Shown: one piece after another, positions 25,303 through 35,798 of the stretch
Numbering within the stretch: position 1 is the stretch's first letter
Layout: each line of letters begins with the position of its first letter
Assembly (NCBI GenBank): GCA_036774405.1
Contig: DAIPBO010000006.1
Location: 1 to 64,000, forward strand
Direction of reading: 5' to 3'
Source of the DNA: JAAYDS01 sp012729155
GTDB lineage: Bacteria > Chloroflexota > Anaerolineae > UBA1429
Length of the DNA: 64,000 nucleotides
Translations under genes and position numbers: made by a program
Notes under the pieces: model-generated
Databases searched by the model: none
What the model saw: only the letters and a program-made list of their open reading frames with translations
What the model was told of the DNA's origin: nothing

Positions 25303-25332
25303 TTTACCAACGCCGTCGCGCTGTGATATACT
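25303..25332 (+). promoter_or_regulatory. Promoter of rsfS
   Basis: TTTACC (25303-25308), 18-base spacer, TATACT (25327-25332) with an extended TGA before it. It leaves a leader of only about 25 nt before the CTG start. Confidence 0.6.
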
Positions 25333-25363
25333 CTGGTCACACAGACGAACGCAGGAGGCGACA

Positions 25364-25711
25364 CTGGAAGCTCTGGAACTCGCTCGCTATATTGTCGACA
25401 CGTTGGCCAGCAAGATGGGCACAGACATCTTGCTTTTGGACATGCAAGAAGTCACCCTCATCACCGACTGTTTTATCATCGCCACCGGCACCAGCGAGCG
25501 ACAGATCGGCGCACTGAGCGACGAGGTGGTCGAACAGACCAAGCGCGAGTGCGGCATCGCACCGGCCAGCATCGAGGGCACCCCTGCGGGTGGCTGGGTG
25601 TTGCTAGACTATGGGAGCGTGGTGGTGCACCTCTTCTCTGAAGAGCAGCGCGCCCACTATCAGCTCGAAGAGCTATGGAACAAGGCGCGCACAGTGTTGC
25701 GCATCGCCTGA
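25364..25711 (+). CDS. rsfS: Ribosome silencing factor RsfS (CTG start)
   Basis: RsfS binds ribosomal protein uL14 and blocks subunit joining when nutrients fall. 115 aa with EALELARYIVDTLASKMGTD, the conserved TDCFIIATGTSERQIGAL and WVLLDYGSVVVHLF. Family homology runs right up to the CTG at 25364, which is 5 nt after a perfect AGGAGG; the first in-frame TTG (25403) would cut off a conserved helix, and no ATG/GTG/TTG exists upstream after the promoter. So initiation at CTG is the best reading. It ends at a bidirectional terminator shared with ndk. Confidence 0.9.
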   Translation: MEALELARYIVDTLASKMGTDILLLDMQEVTLITDCFIIATGTSERQIGALSDEVVEQTKRECGIAPASIEGTPAGGWVLLDYGSVVVHLFSEEQRAHYQLEELWNKARTVLRIA

Positions 25712-25716
25712 GACGA

Positions 25717-25749
25717 CAAGGGGGCCGCTCACCATGAGCGGCCCCCTTG
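25717..25749. terminator. Bidirectional terminator between rsfS and ndk
   Basis: Perfect 14-bp stem (CAAGGGGGCCGCTC with its complement), 5-nt loop, between two converging genes. Confidence 0.75.
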
Positions 25750-25759
25750 GTCTATGCAC

Positions 25760-26209
25760 CTACTCCATGATCCAGGGGTCGGCGCTGCGATCCCACGTCA
25801 GCAGCTCGCCGGGCTTAAAGTAGAGGTCGATCTCATAGGCCGCCGTCTCGGGGCCGTCAGAGCCATGCACCAGGTTGCGCCCCACCTCAACGCCAAAGTC
25901 AGCCCGGATGGTGCCCGGCGCAGCCTCGGCAGGACGGGTAGAGCCCATAGTGTTGCGCGCCACAGCGATGGCCTGTTTGCCCTCGAGCACCATCACCACC
26001 ACCGGCGCCGAGGTGATGTAACGGATCAGCCCATCGAAAAAGGGCTTGCCCTCGTGCACGGCATAGTGTCGGCGCGCCAACGGCTCGTCGATCTGCAGCA
26101 TCTTGAGGCCCACGATCTTGAGACCGCGGCGCTCGAACCGCGCGACGATCTCGCCGATCAGGCCTCGCTGCACGGCATCTGGCTTGACGATGATCAGTGT
26201 CCGCTCCAT
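25760..26209 (-). CDS. ndk: Nucleoside diphosphate kinase
   Basis: Moves gamma phosphates between nucleoside di- and triphosphates through a phosphohistidine. 149 aa, the normal length. ERTLIIVKPDAVQRGLIG at the start, ARNTMGSTRPAEAAPGTIR and the active-site His in GRNLVHGSDGPE are all present. Last gene of the long shape/division operon, 23 nt after the TPR gene. Confidence 0.97.
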   Translation of the reverse strand: MERTLIIVKPDAVQRGLIGEIVARFERRGLKIVGLKMLQIDEPLARRHYAVHEGKPFFDGLIRYITSAPVVVMVLEGKQAIAVARNTMGSTRPAEAAPGTIRADFGVEVGRNLVHGSDGPETAAYEIDLYFKPGELLTWDRSADPWIME

Positions 26210-26232
26210 GGATCAGCTCCTTGTGATGATGC

Positions 26233-27090
26233 TCACACCGCCTGTTGCGGTGCATCGGCTGGCTCTGTGGGCTCGTCGGCTTGCAGGTAAGGCAGGTCGA
26301 GGGGGGGAGCGTCGTCCTCTTCAAAGGGCAGGCGAACCACCCTTGGCGGCAACGGCGAGCGTCCGCCGAAGAGCTCCTGGGCCACCAGGTTCTCTGGATC
26401 GAGCGCCTGTGCCCGCTGTAACAGGGCGCGCGCCTCTTCGTCGCGGTCACCGTCGAGCCAGATCTGCCCCAGAATCAAGTTCGCCTTGAGGCAATTGGGC
26501 AGTTGCCCCAGCAGGCCCTGGCATACCCTGGCCGCCTCGTCAGGCAGCCCCTGTTGCCAGAGCGCTTCGGCCAGCATGACCTGCAGATCATAGCGGTCAG
26601 GCAGCTCGACGAGCAGCGTCCTGAGCTCGGTAACTGCGTGATCATACAGGCCGCCTCGCATGTAGGTGCGCGCCAAAGCAGCGCGCGTGGGTTTTAGGCG
26701 GCCGGGAGCGTCGCCGCGCTGACGATAGAGCCGCTGCAGATCGGCGCGAACCTCACGGGCATACTCCTCACGCGCTGGCGCCAGCTCCCAGGCGCGCTCT
26801 AGCTGCCAGAGGGCCTCAGCGAGCTGCCCCCGCTGATTGTAGATGGCGCCCAGGCTGGCATAAGCCGGCGCGTTCTCAGGATCGGCCGAGAGCAGACGCT
26901 GGAACAAGTCCTCGGCCACACTGTGCAGCCCTGCCTGCAGATAGATGCTACCCAGCACGCCATAGGTGCGCAGATGCTTGGGGTAGGTCTTGAGGATGCG
27001 CTGGCATCTGCTCAGCGCCTGCCGCAGGCGCTGGCTTGCGGCCAGGCGGCTGGCCGCAGCATAGTGGCCGCTCAGCGTCAGCTCTGTCAC
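26233..27090 (-). CDS. Tetratricopeptide repeat protein
   Basis: 285 aa, at least five TPR units (for example TYGVLGSIYLQAGLHSVAED and AYASLGAIYNQRGQLAEALW), then an acidic, proline-rich tail (LPFEEDDAPPLDLPYLQ). No signal peptide, so a cytoplasmic scaffold is likely. Its place between gltX and ndk in the shape/division operon may just be inherited order; no partner can be named. Confidence 0.85.
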   Translation of the reverse strand: MTELTLSGHYAAASRLAASQRLRQALSRCQRILKTYPKHLRTYGVLGSIYLQAGLHSVAEDLFQRLLSADPENAPAYASLGAIYNQRGQLAEALWQLERAWELAPAREEYAREVRADLQRLYRQRGDAPGRLKPTRAALARTYMRGGLYDHAVTELRTLLVELPDRYDLQVMLAEALWQQGLPDEAARVCQGLLGQLPNCLKANLILGQIWLDGDRDEEARALLQRAQALDPENLVAQELFGGRSPLPPRVVRLPFEEDDAPPLDLPYLQADEPTEPADAPQQAV

Positions 27091-27107
27091 CAGGTGGTTG
27101 GCTCCTC

Positions 27108-28613
27108 TCAGCCCAACGCCGCTAGCGCCGCAATGGCTGCCTTGAGCCGCCTGACGGTGCGCGCCTGCCCCAGAATGGCCAGGCTGCCGAACAGCGGCGG
27201 CGCCACGGCCTTGCCCGTCGCGGCCACGCGCACAGCCCCAAAGAACTCGCGCGCTTTGAGCCCCGACGCCTCGGCTTGCGCGCGCAGAGCCGCCTCGATG
27301 GCCGTCTCACTGTACTCGGGCAACGCCTCCAGCGCCGCAGCCGCTGCCTCGAGCGCCACAGCAGCCTGCTGAGGCGTCAATCGCTTCTGCAGCAGCTCGC
27401 CCGCGTCATACGAAAGATCGTCAACATAGGCAAAATCGATCCACTCGCTGGCTTCGCTCAGCACCTTGATCCGCTCTTGGATGTGCGGCACAAAGGCCAG
27501 CACCGAATCGATGTCAGCGTCGAGGCCGCTCTCTCTGAGGATGGGCAGCAGCCGCCCGGCCAGGTCGTTCTGGCCCAGACCACGGATGTAGGCCGCATTC
27601 ATATAGTCGAGCTTGTCGTAGGAAAAGGCGCCCGGGCTCTTGCTCACCCGTGTGAGGTCGAACACGCGGATCAGTTCGTCGCGCCCAAAGAACTCGTGCT
27701 CGGCGTCGTACGACCAGCCCACCAGCGCCAAAAAGTTGACCATCGCCTCGGGTAGGTAGCCCTTTTGCCTGAACTCGTGGATGTAGGTGAGCAGCTCTTT
27801 GCCGTCGGCCGTCTTTTTCTTGCGCTTGCTCAACTTGCCCTTGCCCGAAGGGTCGAGGATGGTGGGTAGATGCACCTGCACGGGCATCTCCCAGCCAAAG
27901 GCGCGATAGAGCAGCACGTGCTTGGGCACCGAGGCCAGCCATTCGTCGCCGCGCAAGATGTGGGTGATGGCCATCAGGTGGTCGTCGACCACGTTTGCCA
28001 GGTGGTAGGTGGGAAAGCCGTCCGACTTGAGCAGCACCAGATCGTCGAGCTGCTCGTTCTGCACGGCGATGTGGCCGCGCAACAGGTCATCAAACTCGGT
28101 GACACCCTCCAGCGGCACCGCCAGGCGGATGACAGGGCGAATGCCCTGCGCCTCATAATCGGCTATCTGCTTGGCCGTCAGATAGCGGCAGTGGCGGTCA
28201 TAGCCGGGGGTGCCGGTGGCGCCGCCATGGTCATCGTCCTCGCGTTGCCTGGCGCGCTGCGAGGCCAGGCGTTCGGCGCTGCAATAGCAGCGGTAGGCGC
28301 GGCCCTCGCGCAGCAGCTGTTCGGCATATTCGCGGTAGAGATGCACACGATCTGACTGATAGTAGGGCCCGTACTCGCCGCCGATCTCGGGGCCCTCGTC
28401 CCACCAGAGGCCCAGCCAGCGCAGGCCCATCAGCAGATCGGGCAGCGCCTCGGGATGGTAGCGTGTGCGGTCGGTGTCTTCGATGCGCAGCACAAAGCGA
28501 CCGCCCTCATGGCGGGCAAAGAGATAGTTGTAGAGCGCCGTGCGCGCGCCGCCCAGATGCAGGTAGCCGGTTGGGCTGGGTGCAAAGCGCACCCGCACCG
28601 TCTGAGAAGTCAT
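27108..28613 (-). CDS. gltX: Glutamate--tRNA ligase
   Basis: Class I GluRS, 501 aa. The HIGH region reads APSPTGYLHLGGARTALYNY and KMSKS appears as KLSKRKKKT. A Gln/Asp-rich insert (RQREDDDHGG) near residue 125 falls where zinc-ribbon loops occur in some GluRS, but no complete cysteine set remains there. I use ATG 28613: the longer ORF upstream overlaps rodA almost entirely. The start overlaps the rodA stop by 4 nt. Confidence 0.96.
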   Translation of the reverse strand: MTSQTVRVRFAPSPTGYLHLGGARTALYNYLFARHEGGRFVLRIEDTDRTRYHPEALPDLLMGLRWLGLWWDEGPEIGGEYGPYYQSDRVHLYREYAEQLLREGRAYRCYCSAERLASQRARQREDDDHGGATGTPGYDRHCRYLTAKQIADYEAQGIRPVIRLAVPLEGVTEFDDLLRGHIAVQNEQLDDLVLLKSDGFPTYHLANVVDDHLMAITHILRGDEWLASVPKHVLLYRAFGWEMPVQVHLPTILDPSGKGKLSKRKKKTADGKELLTYIHEFRQKGYLPEAMVNFLALVGWSYDAEHEFFGRDELIRVFDLTRVSKSPGAFSYDKLDYMNAAYIRGLGQNDLAGRLLPILRESGLDADIDSVLAFVPHIQERIKVLSEASEWIDFAYVDDLSYDAGELLQKRLTPQQAAVALEAAAAALEALPEYSETAIEAALRAQAEASGLKAREFFGAVRVAATGKAVAPPLFGSLAILGQARTVRRLKAAIAALAALG

Positions 28614-29746
28614 AGCGATCTCCCCTGTATGGATGAACGAGGCAGTAGCGGCTCGGGGCGCTCGCGGCGCAGCGCCACACTCTGGGCCAGGCCCAGCGCC
28701 GCCAGGGTGGTTATCAGTGAGCTGCCGCCATAGCTCACCAGCGGCAGCGGCAGGCCGCTCACGGGCAGCAGGTTGGCGTTCATACCGATGTTGATAAAGG
28801 CCTGCAGCAGCAGCATGGTGGCCACGCCCCCTGCAATCAGCCGCCCGCCAGCATCGCGCGCCTGCAGTGCCGTGCGCACCAGGCTGGCGATCAACAGCGC
28901 GTACACGCCGATCAGCGTAGTGGCCCCCACAAAGCCCAACTCTTCGGCCAACACCGAAAAGATAAAGTCGGTGTGGCGCACGCGCAAAAAGTAGAGCTGT
29001 GTCTGCGTGCCCTGCAAAAGCCCCTTGCCCCACAGGCCTCCTGAACCGATCGAGATCAGCGCCTGGTTGATATTGTAGCTGTCATCAGAGGCGTGGGCGC
29101 TGGGCATGAGAAACTGCAAGATGCGGCCCCGCATGTAATCCTCGAGCTGGAACCAGATCACCGGCGCAATGGCCGCCAACACGATCAGGATCAGCAGCAT
29201 ATGCCGCCAACGCACGCCCGACAAAAAGATCATCCCTGCGGCAGTGGCCAGCAGAATCACCGCCAGGCCAAAGTCAGGCTGCACATAGATCATGACCACC
29301 GGTGGCGCCACCATCGCCAAAGCCTCAAACAATGGCAACGGGCCCTCGAGTCGTGCCTGGCTGCGCCCCAGCACGCGCGCCAGCACCAAAATCATCAGCA
29401 CCTTGCACAGCTCGCTGGGCTGTACGTCGAACAGGGCGAATTCGAACCAGCTCTGAGCGCCAAAGCGAGATTGCCCCAGCAGCAGCGTGCTCGCCAGCAA
29501 CAAGAGCACAAAGCCATAGATCCAGCGATAGAGCCTCAGCCAGATATCATAGTCCACCAGCGCCAGCAGGGCATAGATGACCAGCCCGCCGACGGCGAAC
29601 ACGGCCTGGCGCACCACGGTGTTATCCCACTCGAGCTGGCCAGCCGATGGCATCGAGGTCTCATAGGCCGAATAGATCATGACGCAGCCGGTGACCACCA
29701 GCAGCAGCGTCAACAGCAGTGAGAGCGCATCAAACGTGCGCCACAT
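28610..29746 (-). CDS. rodA: RodA, peptidoglycan glycosyltransferase (SEDS)
   Basis: Polymerises lipid II for cell elongation with PBP2. 378 aa, about ten transmembrane segments, ending with the SEDS signature INIGMNANLLPVSGLPLPLV. The catalytic loop Asp region (VQPSELCKVLMILVLARVLG) is recognisable. ATG 29746 has GGAG 9 nt upstream; two earlier ATGs (29761, 29764) would overlap minD. Encoded with mreBCD and mrdA, its elongasome partners. Confidence 0.93.
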   Translation of the reverse strand: MWRTFDALSLLLTLLLVVTGCVMIYSAYETSMPSAGQLEWDNTVVRQAVFAVGGLVIYALLALVDYDIWLRLYRWIYGFVLLLLASTLLLGQSRFGAQSWFEFALFDVQPSELCKVLMILVLARVLGRSQARLEGPLPLFEALAMVAPPVVMIYVQPDFGLAVILLATAAGMIFLSGVRWRHMLLILIVLAAIAPVIWFQLEDYMRGRILQFLMPSAHASDDSYNINQALISIGSGGLWGKGLLQGTQTQLYFLRVRHTDFIFSVLAEELGFVGATTLIGVYALLIASLVRTALQARDAGGRLIAGGVATMLLLQAFINIGMNANLLPVSGLPLPLVSYGGSSLITTLAALGLAQSVALRRERPEPLLPRSSIQGRSL

Positions 29747-29750
29747 GGCT

Positions 29751-30566
29751 CTAGGCTCCATCATTGCCTGCCGACCGGCGGCCCAAACCCAACCGCTGCC
29801 ACCACTTTGGCCGGCCCTTGAGCAGGGGTATAAACGCCACCTGCTCGCCCAGCAGCCGCCGTGCGATGTTCTGGTAGGCCTGCCCCGCCAGCGTCTCGGC
29901 AGCGTGAGCAATGGGCACACCTCGCACGTTCGCAGCGATAACGTCTTCGCTTTCGGGCACAATGCCGAGGAGATCCAGGCCCAACACGTCGAGCACCTGG
30001 TCTACCGTGAGCGAGTCTCCACGCCGCGAGAGCTCGGGCCGCATGCGGTTGATGATCAGCCGCGTCTGATCGCGCCCTTCGCTCTCGAGGATGCCCAACA
30101 CCCGATCGACATCTTGCAGTGCGGCATACTCGGGCGTGGTCACCAGAATGAACTCGTCGGAGGGTGCGATGGCATTGCGAAAGCCCAGCTCGATGCCCGC
30201 CGGCGAATCGACCAGAATAAAGTCGCACTCGTTGCGCAATTGCTCGCAGATGCGCACCATATCAGCAGGGCTCACAGCGGTCTTGTCGCGGCTCTGGGCG
30301 GCGGGCAACAGGTAGAGCTCGGGCACCACGCGATCGCGGATCAGCGCCTGCCGCGCTCGGCAGCGACCCTCGACCAGATCGACGATGTCATAAATGATGC
30401 GGTTCTGCAGGCCCAGGATCATATCCAGGTTGCGCAGGCCGATATCCGAGTCGATCACCACCACGCGTTGCCCCATGCGCGAGAGGGCGACGCCCAGGTT
30501 CGCCACGGTCGTCGTCTTGCCCACGCCCCCTTTGCCCGAGGTAATGGTGATGATGCGTGCGCTCAT
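29751..30566 (-). CDS. minD: MinD, septum-site-determining ATPase
   Basis: Membrane-associated ATPase that positions MinC. 271 aa with the deviant Walker A SGKGGVGKTTTVANLG at residue 9, VVVIDSDIGLRNLD, LVDSPAGIE and a C-terminal membrane-targeting region (RRLLGEQVAFIPL then a basic tail KWWQRLG). Coupled to minC by a 4-nt overlap. No minE is found in the window; see findings. Confidence 0.96.
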   Translation of the reverse strand: MSARIITITSGKGGVGKTTTVANLGVALSRMGQRVVVIDSDIGLRNLDMILGLQNRIIYDIVDLVEGRCRARQALIRDRVVPELYLLPAAQSRDKTAVSPADMVRICEQLRNECDFILVDSPAGIELGFRNAIAPSDEFILVTTPEYAALQDVDRVLGILESEGRDQTRLIINRMRPELSRRGDSLTVDQVLDVLGLDLLGIVPESEDVIAANVRGVPIAHAAETLAGQAYQNIARRLLGEQVAFIPLLKGRPKWWQRLGLGRRSAGNDGA

Positions 30567-31288
30567 CGCGGTGCACCCTGCCGGCGCGCCTGGTCCCACG
30601 GCTCGACCACAATGGCGCCATCGGCCACCCGTGCCACCTCGGGCTCATCTCCGGCGCGCCTGCCCCCCTCAGCTGGGCGAGCCACATGTTGCGCAATGCG
30701 CAACTGCTGTGGGGCCAGTTCGAGGGCGCACACCAACGCCTTCTCATCGCCGTAACAGCCGGCATGGGCCAGGCCGCGCAGGCGACCCCACACCACGATG
30801 TCGCCGCCGGCCAGAATCTCACCGCCAACGTTCACATCGCCAATGACCACCACATGCCCGGCATGGCGCACCGTCTGCCCCGAACGCACCACCCGCTTGA
30901 CGAGCATGCCCCGCATGCCATCGCCCGTGCTGGGGCCAGTGGGCTCGCGCCCTTCGCGTGGCGGGGCGGCACGGGCCACTGCGCGCTGAGGCTCGGCATC
31001 GACCACCTTGATATCGAGCTGCGTCGCCGCCTGGCGCGTCACATCGTTGCTGGTGACGATGGTGCGCAGCGTCATATCATAGTCGGCCAGCAGATCGCGC
31101 ACTGCAACGATCTCGTCGCGCGTCAGCGCCCGCGTGGTAGCCTGCAGGGCAACAGCACCGCCCCTGAAAAAGGCTCCTTGCGTGCGCAGTTGGTGGCCCA
31201 GGTCCTGGAGCACATCGGGCATGCTGCTGGCACCCAGCGTGATGGTCAGCCCCTCGCGTGTGCCCTTGATCTGAATTGCTTTGTCCAT
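30563..31288 (-). CDS. minC: MinC, septum-site-determining inhibitor of FtsZ
   Basis: 241 aa. The N-terminal FtsZ-inhibiting domain (about 1-100, MDKAIQIKGTREGLTITLG) is followed by a Pro/Arg/Ala-rich linker and the right-handed beta-helix C-terminal domain with RSGQTVRHAGHVVVIGDVN, NVGGEILAGGDIVVWGRLRG and LAHAGCYGDE. The trailing 40 residues extend past the usual C-terminus and look disordered. It precedes minD in a classical minCD pair. Confidence 0.93.
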   Translation of the reverse strand: MDKAIQIKGTREGLTITLGASSMPDVLQDLGHQLRTQGAFFRGGAVALQATTRALTRDEIVAVRDLLADYDMTLRTIVTSNDVTRQAATQLDIKVVDAEPQRAVARAAPPREGREPTGPSTGDGMRGMLVKRVVRSGQTVRHAGHVVVIGDVNVGGEILAGGDIVVWGRLRGLAHAGCYGDEKALVCALELAPQQLRIAQHVARPAEGGRRAGDEPEVARVADGAIVVEPWDQARRQGAPR

Positions 31289-31300
31289 TGGCGTTGCTCT

Positions 31301-33286
31301 CTACTGCTGCGTGTCGACAACGGCTTCGGGCGCGCTCTGGTCGGCTTGCTCTGCCTCGGTGACGGCCTCAGCGCCCCCCAGAGACACCGGTTCTGGCGTT
31401 GGGACGGCCGCCGGCTGGTCAAGCTGAAAATAGTGCCTCAAGATGCGCGAGGCCACCGGCACCGCTGTCTGCGAGCCCTCACCGCCGCCCTCGAGAAAGA
31501 CCACCAGCGCGATCTCGGGGTCTTCATACGGCGCAAAGGCCGTGAACCAGGCATGGGTGGGCAGGTAGCCATGCTCATCCACCAACAGATTACCCTCTTC
31601 ATCAAAAGCGGCATACTCGGCCGAGCCAGTCTTGCCGGCCACGGCTACTTCGGGGATGCGCATCATATAGGCGGTGCCGCGCGTCACCGCCTCGCGCATG
31701 CCCTGCCTCACCAGCTGAATATGAGCGTCATCCACCGGAATATCTCGGATCGGCTCGGGCTGCAATGTGTGCAACACCTGCCCTTCGGGGTCGATCACCT
31801 GATAAACTAGCTGTGGGCGGTAGAGCGTGCCCCCATTAGCAATGGCCGCCGTGGCGTTGAGCACCTGCAATGGCGTGGCCAGGATAAAGCCCTGCCCGAT
31901 GGACGCATTGTAGGTATCGCCGGTGAACCAGCTCTCGCCATAGTTCTGGCGCTTCCACTTGTCGCTGGGGAGCAGGCCCGAGAGCTCGCCCGAGAGTTCG
32001 ATGCCCGTGGCGGCGCCAAAGCCATAGGCCCCAGCATACTCAGCCAGCCGCTCGATGCCCAGCCCCTGGAACTGGCCAAAGCCGCCCGTGGCGAGATAGA
32101 AAAAGATGTCACAAGACTGCGTAATGGCCTCTTGTACCGTGAGATTGCCGTGGCCCGCGGTGCGCCAGCAATAGAACGGCGTGGCTTGCGCAGGGTCATT
32201 AGGAAAGAGCTTGTTGGGCAGCCAGAGCATGCCCCCGCAGCGAAAGGTCGTGCGCCGATCGATCACGCCCTCTTGCAGCGCAGCCGTGGCCGGCACAATC
32301 TTGAACACCGAGCCAGGCGGATATTGCCCGCTCACGCCGTGGTTGACCAGCGGCAACGCCGGATCGCTGCTCAGCCGTACCAGGTCCTCATGCGAGATGC
32401 CGCCCGAGAACAGATTGTTGTCAAAGTTCGGCAGCGAGACAAACGAGAGCACCTCGCCCGTGCGCGGATCCATGGCGATGGCCACGCCCACCCGCGAGCC
32501 GGCCGCCGCCATCCCGTCACGCAGGGCGTTCTCGGTAGCCTGCTGCAGGTCCAGGTCGAGGGTGATCACCACATTGTCGCCCGGCCCAGGCGGCTGCGAA
32601 GCGATCACTCTCACTTCGCGCTCAAAGGCGTCCACCTCGATATGCTTTTGGCCCTTGACGCCAGCCAGCAGGTCCTCTTGGGTATACTCGAGGCCCACCA
32701 ACCCCACCTGATCTCCCAGGTTATAGCCGCGTTGGCGATAGGCTTCGATCTGGTTGTTGGGGATGTGCCCCATATAGCCCAGCACGTGCGCCGTCAGCGA
32801 GCCATCCACATACTGCCGCACAGGCACAGCCTCGATGACCGCGCCAGGCAGCATCAGGTGCTCTTCTTCGATGATGAACGCCGCAGGCCGCGAGACCTCA
32901 TCGGCCACGCGCACCGGCGCATACTGGTTGACGAGACGCGCAGCCAGGCGCGTCTCCAGCTCATCGGCGCCCTCGGGGCCCATATCCAGCAGCTCGGCCA
33001 GGCGCTCCATCATCGCGCGGCGCTCGTCCTCATCTTCGGGCAGGCCAGCGGGCACCAGGCTCAGGGTAAAGCTGGGCACGTTGCGCACCAGCATACGTCC
33101 GGCGCGATCATAGATGATGCCCCGGGGAGCGTCAATCGACACCAGGCGAAAGCGGTTGGCATCGGCCGAGGCGCGGTAGGTCTGCGACGACACCACCTGC
33201 AACTGCCACAGGCGCGCCACGATCATCCCCAGGCACACAAAAGCCACGATCTGAAAGGCGATGAACCGCCGCCGTGGGATGCCCAT
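31301..33286 (-). CDS. mrdA: Penicillin-binding protein 2 (transpeptidase)
   Basis: Elongation-specific peptidoglycan transpeptidase, 661 aa. One N-terminal transmembrane helix (about 8-28), a dimerisation domain with GIIYDRAGRMLVRNVPSF, and a transpeptidase domain with SxxK in PGSVFKIVPA, SxN-like QSCDIFFYL and KTGSAEYAAF. The C-terminal 50 residues are Glu/Pro-rich. One base separates it from mreD. Partner of RodA, encoded three genes later. Confidence 0.95.
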   Translation of the reverse strand: MGIPRRRFIAFQIVAFVCLGMIVARLWQLQVVSSQTYRASADANRFRLVSIDAPRGIIYDRAGRMLVRNVPSFTLSLVPAGLPEDEDERRAMMERLAELLDMGPEGADELETRLAARLVNQYAPVRVADEVSRPAAFIIEEEHLMLPGAVIEAVPVRQYVDGSLTAHVLGYMGHIPNNQIEAYRQRGYNLGDQVGLVGLEYTQEDLLAGVKGQKHIEVDAFEREVRVIASQPPGPGDNVVITLDLDLQQATENALRDGMAAAGSRVGVAIAMDPRTGEVLSFVSLPNFDNNLFSGGISHEDLVRLSSDPALPLVNHGVSGQYPPGSVFKIVPATAALQEGVIDRRTTFRCGGMLWLPNKLFPNDPAQATPFYCWRTAGHGNLTVQEAITQSCDIFFYLATGGFGQFQGLGIERLAEYAGAYGFGAATGIELSGELSGLLPSDKWKRQNYGESWFTGDTYNASIGQGFILATPLQVLNATAAIANGGTLYRPQLVYQVIDPEGQVLHTLQPEPIRDIPVDDAHIQLVRQGMREAVTRGTAYMMRIPEVAVAGKTGSAEYAAFDEEGNLLVDEHGYLPTHAWFTAFAPYEDPEIALVVFLEGGGEGSQTAVPVASRILRHYFQLDQPAAVPTPEPVSLGGAEAVTEAEQADQSAPEAVVDTQQ

Positions 33287-33287
33287 A

Positions 33288-33785
33288 TCAGCCTATCTCG
33301 CCACGGCGGCGAAAGCGCGCCAAGGCGTGCGCGAGTTCGTACACAATCGCCATCAGCACCAGGTTGGGCACCAGCTCGGGCAATACCGCATGGCGCATGC
33401 TGAGCCCAACCGGCGCCAGCCGCCCCACCGCTTGCAGCGCCATGATGCCCAACAGACCATACACCAGCGTGCCCACCGTCACCGACACATAGGGCAGATA
33501 CCATGCTGCGCGGAACAGATTGGCCCCGACGAGGCCGGCTAACAGCGCCACGATGGTGAGGGCCACCATCGCCAGGCCAAAGGGCGCGCTCGAGATGGTG
33601 TCGAGGGCCACACCGGCAGACAGGGCAAACACGATGCCATCTTGAGTGCGCACCAGCAGTACCCAGGTAATCAGCACCACCAGCACCAGGTTTGGCGTGC
33701 CGCCCAGGATGCGCAGATGCGGCATCAGCGCAGACTGCAGCACCGCCCCAAGGATGCCCGCGGGAATGGCCAGATAGGCGCCCAT
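33288..33785 (-). CDS. mreD: MreD, rod-shape-determining membrane protein
   Basis: 165 aa with five or six hydrophobic segments and the MreD-like block RTQDGIVFALSAGVALDTIS. Identification rests as much on the mreB-mreC-mreD-mrdA order as on sequence, as MreD is poorly conserved. It follows mreC by 3 nt. Confidence 0.88.
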   Translation of the reverse strand: MGAYLAIPAGILGAVLQSALMPHLRILGGTPNLVLVVLITWVLLVRTQDGIVFALSAGVALDTISSAPFGLAMVALTIVALLAGLVGANLFRAAWYLPYVSVTVGTLVYGLLGIMALQAVGRLAPVGLSMRHAVLPELVPNLVLMAIVYELAHALARFRRRGEIG

Positions 33786-33788
33786 GGC

Positions 33789-34658
33789 CTACTCTTCCGC
33801 CTGCGTCGCCGGCGGCGCGGGTGGCTGCTCGGGCTCGGCCAGCTCATAGTCGGTGGCGTTCAAGAGCACCATCACCTCTTCGAGGCTACGTAACACCTGT
33901 GGGGCCACCACCTGGGCCTGCTGAAACATGTCCACATCCGAATAGGACGCGCTGGTCACCTGCCCAATATTCAACCGCCTGGGAAAGTTGCCCCCCAGTC
34001 CTGAGGTCAGCACCACATCGCCGGGCTCTACCACGTCGCCCGGGGACAGGTAGTACATGGTCAGACCGCCATCGACATTGCCACGCACCACACCCGTGGC
34101 GCGCGTACGCTGGATAATGGCGCTCACCGACGACGAGGGATCTGAGATCAACATGACCTTGGCCGAATTGGCGCTGACCTCGCTGATGCGGCCCACCAGG
34201 CCCGTGTCGGCAAGCACGGGCATGGCCACGGCCACACCATCCTGAGCGCCACGATCGATAATCAGATACTGCAACAGGGCGTTGGGGTCATGGCCGATTA
34301 CTTCGGCAGAAAGGAGCTCATAGCTGGGCACAGCGCTCTTAAAGCCCAACTGCTTGCGCAGCGTCTCGTTTTCGATCTGCGCCTCTTGCAGCAGCGCCAC
34401 ATGGCTGCGGAGTTCGGCCACCTGCTGTTTGAGTTGCTCGTTCTCGCGGCTGAGTTCGAGACGGTCGGCAAAGATCGAAGACAACCCGCTGAACTCGCGC
34501 CCGCTCACGGTGGTGGCATACTGCAGCGGCGTCAAGACGCCATCCAGGGCGTCGCGCAAGGGGTTGTGATCGGGCTGGGTACGATCGAGGATCAGCCAGG
34601 CGAGAATGAGCGCGAGCACCAGAATGAGCGCCACCGGCCAATGGCGTGAGCGGCTCAT
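33789..34658 (-). CDS. mreC: MreC, rod-shape-determining periplasmic scaffold
   Basis: 289 aa. Short cytoplasmic start, one transmembrane helix (about 9-26), coiled coil (about 65-100, ELSRENEQLKQQVAELRSH), then the beta-sandwich pair with VIGHDPNALLQYLIIDRGAQ and VMLISDPSSSVSAIIQRTRA. The tail after residue 275 is Pro/Ala-rich. It bridges MreB in the cytoplasm and PBP2 outside. Confidence 0.94.
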   Translation of the reverse strand: MSRSRHWPVALILVLALILAWLILDRTQPDHNPLRDALDGVLTPLQYATTVSGREFSGLSSIFADRLELSRENEQLKQQVAELRSHVALLQEAQIENETLRKQLGFKSAVPSYELLSAEVIGHDPNALLQYLIIDRGAQDGVAVAMPVLADTGLVGRISEVSANSAKVMLISDPSSSVSAIIQRTRATGVVRGNVDGGLTMYYLSPGDVVEPGDVVLTSGLGGNFPRRLNIGQVTSASYSDVDMFQQAQVVAPQVLRSLEEVMVLLNATDYELAEPEQPPAPPATQAEE

Positions 34659-34676
34659 GTTCCGACGCTCCCCCTT

Positions 34677-35762
<1,086 letters not shown>

Positions 35763-35798
35763 GACAGACCTCACTGGCTGATGGAAAGCTCGCGTGCG

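Noticed and set aside
28614..29033. 140-codon N-terminal extension of gltX
   Set aside because: Overlaps rodA; homology and the ribosome site begin at 28613.
32132..33403. 423-codon plus-strand ORF opposite mrdA
   Set aside because: Covers the PBP2 catalytic motifs in antisense. No ribosome site or domain.
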